Part shown: in pieces, positions 1 through 6,261 of the stretch
Layout of the letters: each line of letters starts with the position of its first letter
Numbering within the stretch: position 1 is the first letter of the stretch
NCBI GenBank assembly: GCA_002363035.1
Contig: DEWA01000031.1
Coordinates: 1-10,703 of the forward strand
Source: Verrucomicrobia bacterium UBA3222
GTDB taxonomy: Bacteria; Verrucomicrobiota; Verrucomicrobiia; Opitutales; UBA9783
Direction: 5' to 3'
DNA: 10,703 nt
The notes under the pieces: generated by a model
The model's input: the letters and a program-made list of their open reading frames with translations, nothing else
Told to the model about the DNA's origin: nothing
The model's database searches: none
Program-made: the position numbers and the translations under genes

Positions 1-67
1 ATGCCCTTGTCAACGATGACTTCGAGATGCCCTCTTTTTTTAAAACGCCGCTTTCAAAGCCTTCCAT
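1..67 (-). CDS. Possible 5' end of an unidentified gene, cut by the window edge
   Basis: An open frame starts at an ATG at 67-65 and runs off the left edge after 22 codons. The peptide begins MEGFESGVLKKEGISK and is not recognised. An AGGAAA sequence lies 7 nt before the ATG, a better ribosome-binding site than most genes here have. It follows tRNA-Leu on the same strand and no terminator is visible between them, so read-through from the tRNA transcript is possible. An open frame this short can easily occur by chance, so the call is tentative. Confidence 0.25.
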   Translation of the reverse strand, partial: MEGFESGVLKKEGISKSSLTRA

Positions 68-79
68 CCGATACTTTCC

Positions 80-164
80 TGGTGCCGAAGGGGGGACTTG
101 AACCCCCATGCCGTGAAGCACATGAACCTGAATCATGCGTGTCTGCCAATTTCACCACTTCGGC
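80..164 (-). tRNA. tRNA-Leu(CAG)
   Basis: Read on the minus strand, this folds as a class II tRNA. The acceptor stem is GCCGAAG/CTTCGGC with discriminator A and an encoded CCA. The anticodon stem CATGA/TCATG encloses the loop TTCAGGT, which gives anticodon CAG (reads CUG). An extended variable arm and a T arm GGGGG-TTCAAGT-CCCCC are present. The long variable arm and A73 are leucine features. It lies 27 nt downstream of tRNA-Ala on the same strand, so the two are probably one transcript. Confidence 0.96.
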
Positions 165-191
165 ACATCGATGCAAAAGAACACCGCCCCC

Positions 192-267
192 TGGTGGAGC
201 CGATCAGGTTCGAACTGACGACCCCCACAATGCCATTGTGGTGCTCTACCAACTGAGCTACGACCCC
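192..267 (-). tRNA. tRNA-Ala(GGC)
   Basis: On the minus strand this is a 76-nt cloverleaf with encoded CCA. The acceptor GGGGTCG/CGGCTCC contains the G3:U70 wobble pair, which is the main identity element recognised by alanyl-tRNA synthetase. The anticodon stem CCACA/TGTGG encloses the loop ATGGCAT with anticodon GGC (reads GCC and GCU). It is the first gene of a two-tRNA unit with the downstream tRNA-Leu, and a consensus-like -35 element lies about 40 nt upstream. Confidence 0.97.
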
Positions 268-600
268 GCACCGAGACAGCTTCATCGCACAAAGCGAAAG
301 AAGGATTGTCAATCTCATAACGCACAAAAATGCATTTGCGTCCTTCGAAAAACAGCTTCTGTACACGTTCGTTTTAAGGTTTTTCAAAGCCCGCGAACCG
401 TGCGGTGCCGTTCAACAACATTCAACTCCGTAAATATCCTTTGTGTACTTTACATTCACGCTCCGAACTCCCTGTTTTTTTTATTAAAACGCCTCTTAAA
501 CACAGCGCACATGGGGCATTTTTTCGTTTTTCATAAAAAAATTAAATATAAAAAAAATCTTGCACTCGGCAAAAAACTCCCATAGGTTCGAATCGTGTTT
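268..600. other. Intergenic region between divergent tRNA-Ala and the coiled-coil gene
   Basis: About 330 nt with no supportable gene. The left part holds the putative tRNA promoter on the minus strand. The right part, from about 475 to 560, is very AT-rich with runs of T and A, and contains TATAAA at 547-552. It also holds a weak pair TTGCAC (560-565) / TAGGTT (583-588) with 17-nt spacing just before the start codon at 601. Either could be the promoter of the downstream gene; neither is convincing. Frames crossing the tRNAs are coincidental. Confidence 0.6.
284..312 (-). promoter_or_regulatory. Putative promoter of the tRNA-Ala/tRNA-Leu unit
   Basis: Reading the minus strand, a perfect TTGACA (307-312) is followed after 17 nt by TGCGAT (284-289), a weak -10 matching TATAAT at three of six positions. 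The -10 ends 16 nt before the first base of tRNA-Ala, a suitable distance for a short 5' leader. The -35 match and spacing are good and the -10 is poor, so this is a moderate call. Confidence 0.45.
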
Positions 601-2433
601 ATGAAAAAAGTTCTCAACATCTCAACGGTACAACAGGCATTGAGGCGTTTGCCCGTTGCCTTTCTCATTGCGGGAAGCGGATTTCTGCCGAACGCATCGG
701 CGGTGCGATACACGATCGACTTTAAAGATAAAAAGGGTGGTGGTCATATTGAGGCATCGGATCTTGCCGGTTATGTCAAACTCCTTGATCCAACATCGGT
801 CACACTCCTTAATCAAACATCGAGAATTCCCATTCTGGGTTTAGACTTCGAAAGCGTTGCTCAAACACAAGCCCTTTTCAAAAATTCCAAAGAAACCGGC
901 GTTAAACATGAACGAGTGAACCCTTCCGATCCCGGAAGCACTATCGTTTTAAAGAACGGCACTCTGGATGTTCAGGAAGCAAAAAAATTACTGAACGGCG
1001 TAAAAGCGTCTTTCGATATTGAGTTCATCAACTGTAGCGGCACTCTGGATCTGAACGAAGATTTAAAAGAGAACGCAGAGACGATTCGATTTGATAAGTG
1101 CGATTTTAAAACTGTCGCAAACTGCTTCAAGAATGCAAAATTGCTTCAGTTTATTGATACAAAGATCACACCGGAAGACGGACGCCTCGGAATTCTTAAA
1201 CCCACGAAAGTTCAAGTCGGCGGAACCAATACGGTATTAAGGCCCCTCAAGGATGTAGTTATATTTGAGCGAAACGAGTTTTTCGATACGACACTCGCGC
1301 CGAAAAACGGACGCCTCGGAATTGACAAAACCACGACGGTGGGGATTGACGGAAACAACAAGTTTTTCCCTTACAATATGTCGCTCGAAATCAAGCGTAA
1401 CAATAAGGATGGTGAGCAGTACAAATTAAAAGTTACGGAACTCGAGAAAGAAATAAAAGGAAAGGATTCTACGATTAGCAACTTGTATACAACGGTTCAA
1501 ACATTGGAAAGAAAAGAAGCAAACACAAGAAAGGAGTTGATCGAAACAATACTAAACAAAAGTAAGGAACAAGGGATTTTATCCTCTTTATACAAAACGA
1601 CACAGAAGCAACTTGAAGATGCGAAACGTAACAACGAAACGTACAAATCGATGATTGAAAACATGAAGAAGAAAAATGCGCAATTAAAAAAGGAAAATGA
1701 AAGACTTATCAAGCAAGGATCTACAAAAAAGCGCATAGGAGGTTTGGAAGCGTCAAAGTCAGAATTGGAAGCGATAAACAAAAAATTGGAGGCGGATAAT
1801 AATGCGTTAAGAGAAGAAATTCGGAAGTCATCGGAAACGGTTCGAACGGCGAAAGAAACAGTGAAAAAATCTGAAGACTTACAGAGACAGAACGAATGGT
1901 TGGCAAAAACATCGAATAACAAGAGCGGCGAAATTGAAAGTCTGCGAAAAGACATAAAAGAAAAAAAACGTAGAATACGGGAATTGGAGTCGTTTTTAGG
2001 AATTGCAGGTGATTTTATAAACAACGTCCATCCATTGTTAAGGGATCTGAAGAAAAACGACGAATATATAAGGAACGCCTTGCTTAACGCCGGTTACGAC
2101 AAGGAAGTGAAAAAATTCAACCAATCGCTGAGAAAGCTATATGAAGCAGGTAAAGAACGTAAAAAACAGCACAAAAGTGGTTGGATCGATTTTAATTTTG
2201 AGGAACGGTTTTCGGTGCTGGATGATAGCGACAACGATGAAACTTATCGGGAAAATAAAACAATATACAACAGAGGGCGAGGAAACTTTTACGGCAGAGG
2301 ATGCAGAGGAAGAGGTGGTTATCGCGGGAATTACCGAGGTCGGGGCTGCGGAAGTAAACCAATGATAAACAAACCCAGGGGCGGCAAACGCGGAGGAGAC
2401 CAACGCGATTCTTTCGATTCCGATAACCATTGA
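601..2433 (+). CDS. Exported coiled-coil protein with LRR-like N-terminal repeats and an Arg-Gly-rich tail
   Basis: Function unknown; not recognised as a named family. The ATG at 601 is chosen because it gives a compact signal peptide: a basic start (MKK), a hydrophobic stretch at about 17-29 and an A-x-A site at 32-34. A GTG two codons upstream (595) is possible. No SD is seen. Residues 35-265 look like irregular leucine-rich or solenoid repeats, with two copies of a GRLGI-centred unit 43 residues apart. About 266-468 is a long charged Lys/Glu-rich coiled coil. Residues 470-540 are mixed, then comes an acidic DDSDND patch (541-546). Residues 558-598 are packed with RG, GRG and RGG, like an RGG box. 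Such tails are usually known from intracellular RNA-binding proteins, so one behind a signal peptide is odd. The product is presumably periplasmic, surface-located or released. The gene is more A-rich than ligA or ruvB. A tRNA-His follows 35 nt after the stop. Confidence 0.85.
   Translation: MKKVLNISTVQQALRRLPVAFLIAGSGFLPNASAVRYTIDFKDKKGGGHIEASDLAGYVKLLDPTSVTLLNQTSRIPILGLDFESVAQTQALFKNSKETGVKHERVNPSDPGSTIVLKNGTLDVQEAKKLLNGVKASFDIEFINCSGTLDLNEDLKENAETIRFDKCDFKTVANCFKNAKLLQFIDTKITPEDGRLGILKPTKVQVGGTNTVLRPLKDVVIFERNEFFDTTLAPKNGRLGIDKTTTVGIDGNNKFFPYNMSLEIKRNNKDGEQYKLKVTELEKEIKGKDSTISNLYTTVQTLERKEANTRKELIETILNKSKEQGILSSLYKTTQKQLEDAKRNNETYKSMIENMKKKNAQLKKENERLIKQGSTKKRIGGLEASKSELEAINKKLEADNNALREEIRKSSETVRTAKETVKKSEDLQRQNEWLAKTSNNKSGEIESLRKDIKEKKRRIRELESFLGIAGDFINNVHPLLRDLKKNDEYIRNALLNAGYDKEVKKFNQSLRKLYEAGKERKKQHKSGWIDFNFEERFSVLDDSDNDETYRENKTIYNRGRGNFYGRGCRGRGGYRGNYRGRGCGSKPMINKPRGGKRGGDQRDSFDSDNH
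1178..1323 (+). repeat. Two-copy internal repeat in the coiled-coil gene
   Basis: A 17-base segment is identical at 1178-1194 and 1307-1323, 129 bases apart, exactly 43 codons and in the same frame. The surrounding peptide is also similar: 11 of 23 residues match between the windows beginning KITPEDGRLGI and TLAPKNGRLGI. This points to an ancient in-frame duplication of a structural unit, with the core kept nearly unchanged at DNA level. Confidence 0.7.
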
Positions 2434-2458
2434 CACTTTCCGCATTTTTCCATGCAAT
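2430..2458 (+). promoter_or_regulatory. Putative tRNA-His promoter overlapping the upstream stop codon
   Basis: A perfect TTGACA at 2430-2435 is followed after 17 nt by TGCAAT (2453-2458; four of six positions match TATAAT). Transcription would begin near 2465, just before tRNA-His. The TGA inside the -35 hexamer (2431-2433) is also the stop codon of the upstream coding sequence. tRNA-His therefore probably has its own promoter and need not depend on read-through. Confidence 0.6.
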
Positions 2459-2468
2459 GAACTCGTTT

Positions 2469-2546
2469 GGTGGTTGTAGCTCAATTGGTCAGAGCATCGG
2501 ATTGTGGTTCCGAGGGTTGCCGGTTCGAGTCCGGTCTACCACCCCA
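2469..2546 (+). tRNA. tRNA-His(GTG)
   Basis: A cloverleaf with encoded CCA. The anticodon stem TCGGA/TCCGA holds the loop TTGTGGT with anticodon GTG. An extra 5' G (G-1, 2469) faces C73 (2543), the hallmark of histidine tRNAs recognised by histidyl-tRNA synthetase. The T arm is GCCGG-TTCGAGT-CCGGT. The acceptor stem has one apparent U6:U67 mismatch (2475 against 2537); otherwise it pairs normally. It lies between two predicted exported-protein genes on the same strand. Confidence 0.96.
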
Positions 2547-2624
2547 GGGAAGGTTTTAGAAATGCAATGGATGCCATGAATGGATTGCCGACCGATTTTA
2601 CTGATGTGCGGTTGTGTTTTTAAA

Positions 2625-2653
2625 TTGACAAAATAAATAACGTCTTTTGTTAT
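2625..2653 (+). promoter_or_regulatory. Putative promoter immediately before the BspA-like gene
   Basis: A perfect TTGACA at 2625-2630 lies just ahead of the ATG at 2655. With 17-nt spacing the -10 would be TGTTAT (2648-2653; four of six). That places the start of transcription at or slightly inside the annotated start codon. The mRNA would then be leaderless, or translation would begin at an internal GTG (2664 or 2685), or transcription comes from elsewhere. Confidence 0.4.
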
Positions 2654-2654
2654 C

Positions 2655-3200
2655 ATGTCATACGTGGATCGTGTTTATAAAAGGGTGTGCGCAATCTTCG
2701 GTTTGTGCATGTGGGGATTTGGCGGAGCAACGGCAGCGAGGGGCGTGACGGTCGATATCCATCCAAACCCGGGCGGAACCGTCGGAACAGAGGAAACGGC
2801 ACTATGCAGAGGTCTGGAAAGTTTGGATGTCATATTGACGCCCGAGACTAAATGTGTCGGAACGGGAGCTTTTAAAGGTTGGAAAAATCTGCTTTCCGTT
2901 ACCTGCGAAGGGGAAAATGGAGAGGATGGCGTGAAGATTGGTGCAGCCGCATTTAAAGATTGCTCCAATCTGAGTCTCGTGCGTTTCGCCAAAACGGGAG
3001 ATATAGGCATGTGTGCATTTGAAGGGTGCCGTTCGTTGGCGATGTTGGATGTATCACGTTCCAAGAATATTTTTATTTTTCAATCGGCTTTCAAGGGTTG
3101 CGTTTCTCTGTCGAAATTGCGCGTTCGGAAGGATTGTTATTGGGTCGATAGAGAGAGTGCTTTGGAAGGATGCCCGGCTTCTGTGCAGGTTGTCGAGTAG
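2655..3200 (+). CDS. Small exported BspA-type leucine-rich repeat protein
   Basis: The protein is 181 aa. Residues 1-27 form a plausible signal peptide: basic residues at 6 and 10, a hydrophobic core at about 11-25 and an A-T-A site at 25-27. From about residue 68 it consists of BspA-type (LRR_5) repeats of roughly 24-27 residues with the core AFKGCxSLxxLxV: AFKGWKNLLSV (72-82), AFKDCSNLSLV (99-109), AFEGCRSLAML (121-131), AFKGCVSLSKL (145-155) and a degenerate ALEGC end (169-173). Proteins of this family are usually surface or secreted and bind proteins or host surfaces; here that role is inferred. It is short for the family and has no visible anchor or sorting signal. The start at 2655 is not certain, since GTG at 2664 or 2685 would keep the hydrophobic segment. 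It converges on the DUF167 gene with 8 nt between stops and no terminator. Confidence 0.85.
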   Translation: MSYVDRVYKRVCAIFGLCMWGFGGATAARGVTVDIHPNPGGTVGTEETALCRGLESLDVILTPETKCVGTGAFKGWKNLLSVTCEGENGEDGVKIGAAAFKDCSNLSLVRFAKTGDIGMCAFEGCRSLAMLDVSRSKNIFIFQSAFKGCVSLSKLRVRKDCYWVDRESALEGCPASVQVVE

Positions 3201-3208
3201 GAGGCGAA

Positions 3209-3433
3209 CTAGCCTTCAATTTTAACGGTTTTTAAGTGCGATTTTTCTCCTGATGAAATACGCACCTTGCTTTTGGACGTATGGAAATAATCCGCCAATA
3301 CTTCTCTTAATTGTTCGTTCGCCTTCCCTTCCAGTGCCGGGCGTGTGAGTTTTACCTTGAACGAACCGTCCGCCTGCGGAAGGACTTCGCACCTGGAGGC
3401 GCGCGCAATGACTTTAACGGTTAGGATCGGCAT
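3209..3433 (-). CDS. DUF167 / YggU-family protein
   Basis: A 74-aa protein matching the small DUF167 (YggU) family over its whole length. It shows the typical order: a VKV strand near the start, an ARAS segment (10-13), DGSFKVKLTRPALEGKANEQL (the conserved P-x-x-G-KAN core, about 22-42), then SKSKVRISSGEKSHLKTV with the conserved SGE (61-63). The molecular function of the family is not established. Length is normal to slightly short. The ATG at 3433 is the first in frame, and no SD is visible upstream. It lies 147 nt downstream of ligA on the same strand, so co-transcription is possible, and its 3' end almost touches the convergent BspA-like gene. Confidence 0.88.
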   Translation of the reverse strand: MPILTVKVIARASRCEVLPQADGSFKVKLTRPALEGKANEQLREVLADYFHTSKSKVRISSGEKSHLKTVKIEG

Positions 3434-3580
3434 TTTTGTAAAAACATTTTTTCGAAAATTCAGACATCATTCAATCGCCCGCATCCGTCGATTACAACCC
3501 GCTTCGCTGTTCCGAATACCGCATCCAAACAAAAACGTTTCGATAAAGATAAACGTTCGTCCTTGATATTACGCAGGCGT

Positions 3581-5371
3581 TTATTGAAAACATTCGGCGT
3601 TTCGCAACTGCTCCAAAACAGCGCGATTGGTTTCGTTTTTGAAAAACGCCGCAATTCCCTGCGCCGTTCGTTCGCCGATCAACGGCACCGATTGCAGAGC
3701 TTCCGCGGAAGCCGTTTGCAACGCCTCCATGGTTTGGAATGTTTCCGCCAGTCGCTTCGCCGCTTCGAGACCGACATTCGGAAGGCTCAACCCGTAAATC
3801 CAACGCCACAGCGGTTGCGATTTGGCGCGTTCGATGGCTGTTAAAATACCGTCGACCGCCGTTTCGCCAAAACCTTCCGTTCCAATCCATTTCGCCCGAA
3901 AACGCCACAGTTGAAACACATCCGCCACGGTACGCACCCAACCGTTGCGCACCAGAAAATCGACCAACTTTGCGCCCATTCCGCCGATATCCAAGGCTTC
4001 CTTTGAGGCAAAATGAATAATCTTCAGGCGCGTTTGTGCCGAACAGGCGATGGACGGGCAACGAAGAGCGGTTTCACCTTCCAAACGTATCAGCCGCGCG
4101 CCGCAGGCCGGGCATGCCGTTGGCGGAACAATCGGACGCGTACCGTTGCGCCGCGCCGTATTCACGCGCACGATGGTGGGGATGACCTCGCCGGCTTTTT
4201 GCAACACCACCCAATCGCCGATTTGCAAACCAAGGCGGTCGATTTCGTTAAAATTATGCAATGTCGCCCTTGAAATGCGGGAACCGCACAACTCAACGGG
4301 CGTTAATTCCGCCACCGGCGTAATCGCTCCCGTGCGTCCCACCTGAAACGTCACGCCCGTCACCTGCGTTTCGACGGACTCGGGTTCGAATTTGTACGCA
4401 ATCGCCCACCGCGGCGACTTCGCTGTTGCCCCGAGTTGTAATTGTTGCCGTCGATCATTCACCTTCAATACCACGCCGTCGGTCACAAACGGAAACGGGT
4501 GCTCCTTCGCATGAAAGGCTTCGATGAACGCCCACGCTTCTTCCGCCGTTTCGGCAATATCAATCGTCGGAAACGAAGGGAAATTGTTCGCCTTTAACCA
4601 CTGACGCACGGCTTCCTGTGTCGGCAAATCGCCGTCAAATTTTCCGATACCGTGCGCCACAAACCGCAACCGCCGCCGCTTTACTTCCTCGACATCCAAC
4701 AACTTAACACTTCCCGACGCTAAATTGCGCGTATTGGAAAAAAGCGGCTGTCCCAAACGCTCCTGTTCGGCATTGAGTTCCTCAAAATCTTCGCGCGTCA
4801 CGTAAATTTCACCGCGCACCTCCGTAATCGAAGGAACGGAAGCGGTCGAAGGTTTTGCTTCATTGGAAACACTGCTCTCATTCGAAAACTCTTGCGCGTG
4901 CAATAACACACGCGGAATATCGGCAATCGTCTGAACCGCCGCCGTTACATCTTCACCGGCTCGCCCGTCCCCGCGCGTCAAAGCCCGCACCCAACGACCG
5001 TTTTCGTAAATTAAACTGATCGCCATACCGTCCACTTTCGGCTCCAGCAAATACGCACAACCGCCGCACATTTCCCGCGTCCGTTTATCGAACCCTAATA
5101 ATTCTTCCTTGGAATAGGTATTGGACAAACTCAACATCGGACTCAAATGCGGAACAGGCACCGCGCCGTTTCGCAAATCGCTCCCGACCTTCATCGCCTG
5201 CTCCAACTGCGGAAATTTCTTGTAAATCGCCTTTACTTCCGCCTGCAGACAATCGTATTCGAAATCACTGATTTCGGGCGCGCTTTCCTTGTAATACAGA
5301 CGATCCGCACGCGCAATTTCCGTCAACAGCGTCTGCAGACGCCTGCGTGCATTTTCAACCGACTCCGCCAT
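3581..5371 (-). CDS. ligA: NAD+-dependent DNA ligase LigA, lacking the BRCT domain
   Basis: Seals nicks in DNA with NAD+ as adenylate donor, in replication and repair. Domains in order: Ia (about 1-70) with YYKESAPEISDFEYD; adenylation domain with the active-site lysine K112 in PKVDG, TRGDG (132-136), EVRGE (184-188) and DGVVLKVN (298-305), with PRWAIAYKF at 320-328; OB fold with VGRTGAITPVAELTPVELCG (about 344-363); a Cys4 zinc finger (C420, C423, C438, C443); and a helix-hairpin-helix region (about 455-590). The protein stops at 596 residues, straight after the HhH region, whereas the family is usually about 670 with a C-terminal BRCT domain. No BRCT-like sequence appears in any minus-strand frame between the stop and the next gene. 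A Ser/Ala-rich insertion lies at about 160-183. All catalytic motifs are intact, so I expect an active ligase. No SD is seen before the ATG at 5371. GC is higher than in the exported-protein genes. Confidence 0.96.
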   Translation of the reverse strand: MAESVENARRRLQTLLTEIARADRLYYKESAPEISDFEYDCLQAEVKAIYKKFPQLEQAMKVGSDLRNGAVPVPHLSPMLSLSNTYSKEELLGFDKRTREMCGGCAYLLEPKVDGMAISLIYENGRWVRALTRGDGRAGEDVTAAVQTIADIPRVLLHAQEFSNESSVSNEAKPSTASVPSITEVRGEIYVTREDFEELNAEQERLGQPLFSNTRNLASGSVKLLDVEEVKRRRLRFVAHGIGKFDGDLPTQEAVRQWLKANNFPSFPTIDIAETAEEAWAFIEAFHAKEHPFPFVTDGVVLKVNDRRQQLQLGATAKSPRWAIAYKFEPESVETQVTGVTFQVGRTGAITPVAELTPVELCGSRISRATLHNFNEIDRLGLQIGDWVVLQKAGEVIPTIVRVNTARRNGTRPIVPPTACPACGARLIRLEGETALRCPSIACSAQTRLKIIHFASKEALDIGGMGAKLVDFLVRNGWVRTVADVFQLWRFRAKWIGTEGFGETAVDGILTAIERAKSQPLWRWIYGLSLPNVGLEAAKRLAETFQTMEALQTASAEALQSVPLIGERTAQGIAAFFKNETNRAVLEQLRNAECFQ

Positions 5372-5595
5372 AGGGAAAAAGAGGAAGGATCCAACTGGAG
5401 GATGGAACTTTTAACGCTTTTTTGCAAGCCTGCACCGAAAAAAAGCTATTTATGAGAAAAAACAACTAAAAGACTTGGAGTCGGTACGTTTTTTTAAATC
5501 GTTCTACCCCGGCACTTCATACCTCAAAAACTCTCAAATCCGCCTCTCGTAAAAGACATTTGAAACGCCTGAAAACCATGCAAAAACACTCTAGT

Positions 5596-5611
5596 AGGCG
5601 CGCAACCGCCT
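5596..5611 (-). terminator. Weak terminator-like hairpin after tRNA-Glu
   Basis: Five nt beyond the tRNA 3' end on the minus strand, AGGCG (5607-5611 as read in reverse) pairs with CGCCT (5596-5600) across a 6-nt loop. A run of five T (5582-5586) follows after nine bases. The stem is short and the T-run is not adjacent, so this is only a possible terminator. Confidence 0.3.
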
Positions 5612-5616
5612 CTGTA

Positions 5617-5691
5617 TGGCACCCCGTAGGGGAATCGAACCCCTGTCGCCGGAATGAGAATCCGGTGTCCTGACCGCTAGACGAACAGGGC
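5617..5691 (-). tRNA. tRNA-Glu(CTC)
   Basis: A 75-nt cloverleaf on the minus strand with encoded CCA and discriminator G73, as usual for glutamate tRNA. The acceptor is GCCCTGT/ACGGGGT, with a G1:U72 wobble and a U5:G68 wobble. The anticodon stem CCGGA/TCCGG encloses the loop TTCTCAT with anticodon CTC (reads GAG). The T arm is AGGGG-TTCGATT-CCCCT. It stands alone between ligA and ndk. A CTC isoacceptor implies that a TTC tRNA-Glu is encoded elsewhere. Confidence 0.95.
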
Positions 5692-5791
5692 AAATGACGA
5701 ATTTATTGGGAGGGAAAACATGAAGGAAGGCAAGCTTTTTATGTATATATCCTTCCTGAGCAGAAACATGCGTATATATTTCACAAAAACA

Positions 5792-5828
5792 TTGACCAAT
5801 ACAATCTCGTTTTACACTTTAGAGTGTA
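5792..5828 (+). promoter_or_regulatory. Putative ndk promoter with an overlapping palindromic operator
   Basis: TTGACC (5792-5797) could be a -35 element, with TACACT (5813-5818) as a -10 at a short 15-nt spacing. The same TACACT is the left arm of a perfect inverted repeat: TACACT (5813-5818), spacer TTAG, AGTGTA (5823-5828), ending 10 nt before the ndk start codon. A protein bound there would cover the -10 and the transcription start. The ACAC...GTGT halves recall NrdR boxes but the centre is 2 bp shorter, so no regulator is assigned. Confidence 0.35.
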
Positions 5829-5838
5829 GAGATAAGAG

Positions 5839-6261
5839 ATGAGTTTGGAACGTACATTGGTCATCGTGAAACCCGACGGGATGCAAAAAAATCTGACGGG
5901 TGTTATTCTGCAGCGCTTTACGGAAGCGGGTATGCGACCGATTGCTTCAAAAATGATGCAGTTAACGGAAGCGATTTTACGCGATCATTACGATTTTCTC
6001 ACCGACAAGCCGTTTTTTCCGGATATTTTGTCCTACATGCAACAATGTCCCGTGATGCTGTGGGTGTTGGAAGGCGAAAATGCGATCGCAAAAGTACGCG
6101 AGTTGCTCGGACCGACGGATTCCAAGCTGGCGCCCAAGGGTACCATTCGCGGTGATTTCGGAGTGGATAAATCCACGAACGTGGTTCATGCATCCGACAG
6201 TCCTGATTCGGCGAAAAAGGAAATTGCGCGGTTCTTCAAAAAAGAAGAGGTTTTCGGGTAG
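5839..6261 (+). CDS. ndk: Nucleoside diphosphate kinase
   Basis: Transfers the terminal phosphate of ATP to nucleoside diphosphates through a phosphohistidine intermediate, balancing cytosolic NTP and dNTP pools. The 140-aa length is normal. Conserved features: ERTLVIVKPDG at the start with K11, the DHYDFLTDKPFFPDILSYM segment (49-67), R87 in VRELLGPT, GTIRGDFG (101-108), and the catalytic H117 in NVVHASDSPDSAKKEI. The residue after the catalytic histidine is Ala where Gly is the usual choice (H-G-S-D-S), a mild variation. The ATG at 5839 gives a normal N-terminus. Only a weak purine-rich stretch (GAGATAAGAG) precedes it. The gene is monocistronic here, with a possible operator in its leader, and converges on ruvB about 300 nt away. 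Confidence 0.97.
   Translation: MSLERTLVIVKPDGMQKNLTGVILQRFTEAGMRPIASKMMQLTEAILRDHYDFLTDKPFFPDILSYMQQCPVMLWVLEGENAIAKVRELLGPTDSKLAPKGTIRGDFGVDKSTNVVHASDSPDSAKKEIARFFKKEEVFG

Noticed and set aside
133..387. An 84-codon minus-strand frame across tRNA-Ala
   Set aside because: Its C-terminal part (…VAQLVEHHNGIVGV…) is the translation of the tRNA genes themselves, a well-known annotation artefact.
1..585. A 194-codon plus-strand open frame
   Set aside because: It runs antisense through tRNA-Leu and tRNA-Ala, and its peptide is simply their reverse strand. No promoter or family resemblance supports it.
1497..2024. A 175-codon hydrophobic-looking frame antisense to the coiled-coil gene
   Set aside because: Reverse translation of Lys/Glu-rich coiled coils gives Phe/Leu/Ser-rich peptides. 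The frame has no motif or signal, and the sense strand is clearly coding.
2469..3200. tRNA-His as an integration site for a mobile island
   Set aside because: I found no repeated copy of the tRNA 3' end downstream in the window, no integrase and no phage gene.
3492..4061. A 189-codon minus-strand frame at the ligA 3' end, considered as a displaced BRCT domain
   Set aside because: It overlaps intact zinc-finger and HhH coding sequence of ligA in another frame, and its peptide shows none of the BRCT features such as the TGxL motif or the conserved Trp.
5724..5757. AGGAAGG/CCTTCCT inverted repeat upstream of ndk, considered as a riboswitch or terminator
   Set aside because: The 20-nt AT-rich loop and lack of a T-run or conserved core make it an ordinary chance repeat, and it lies upstream of the probable ndk promoter.
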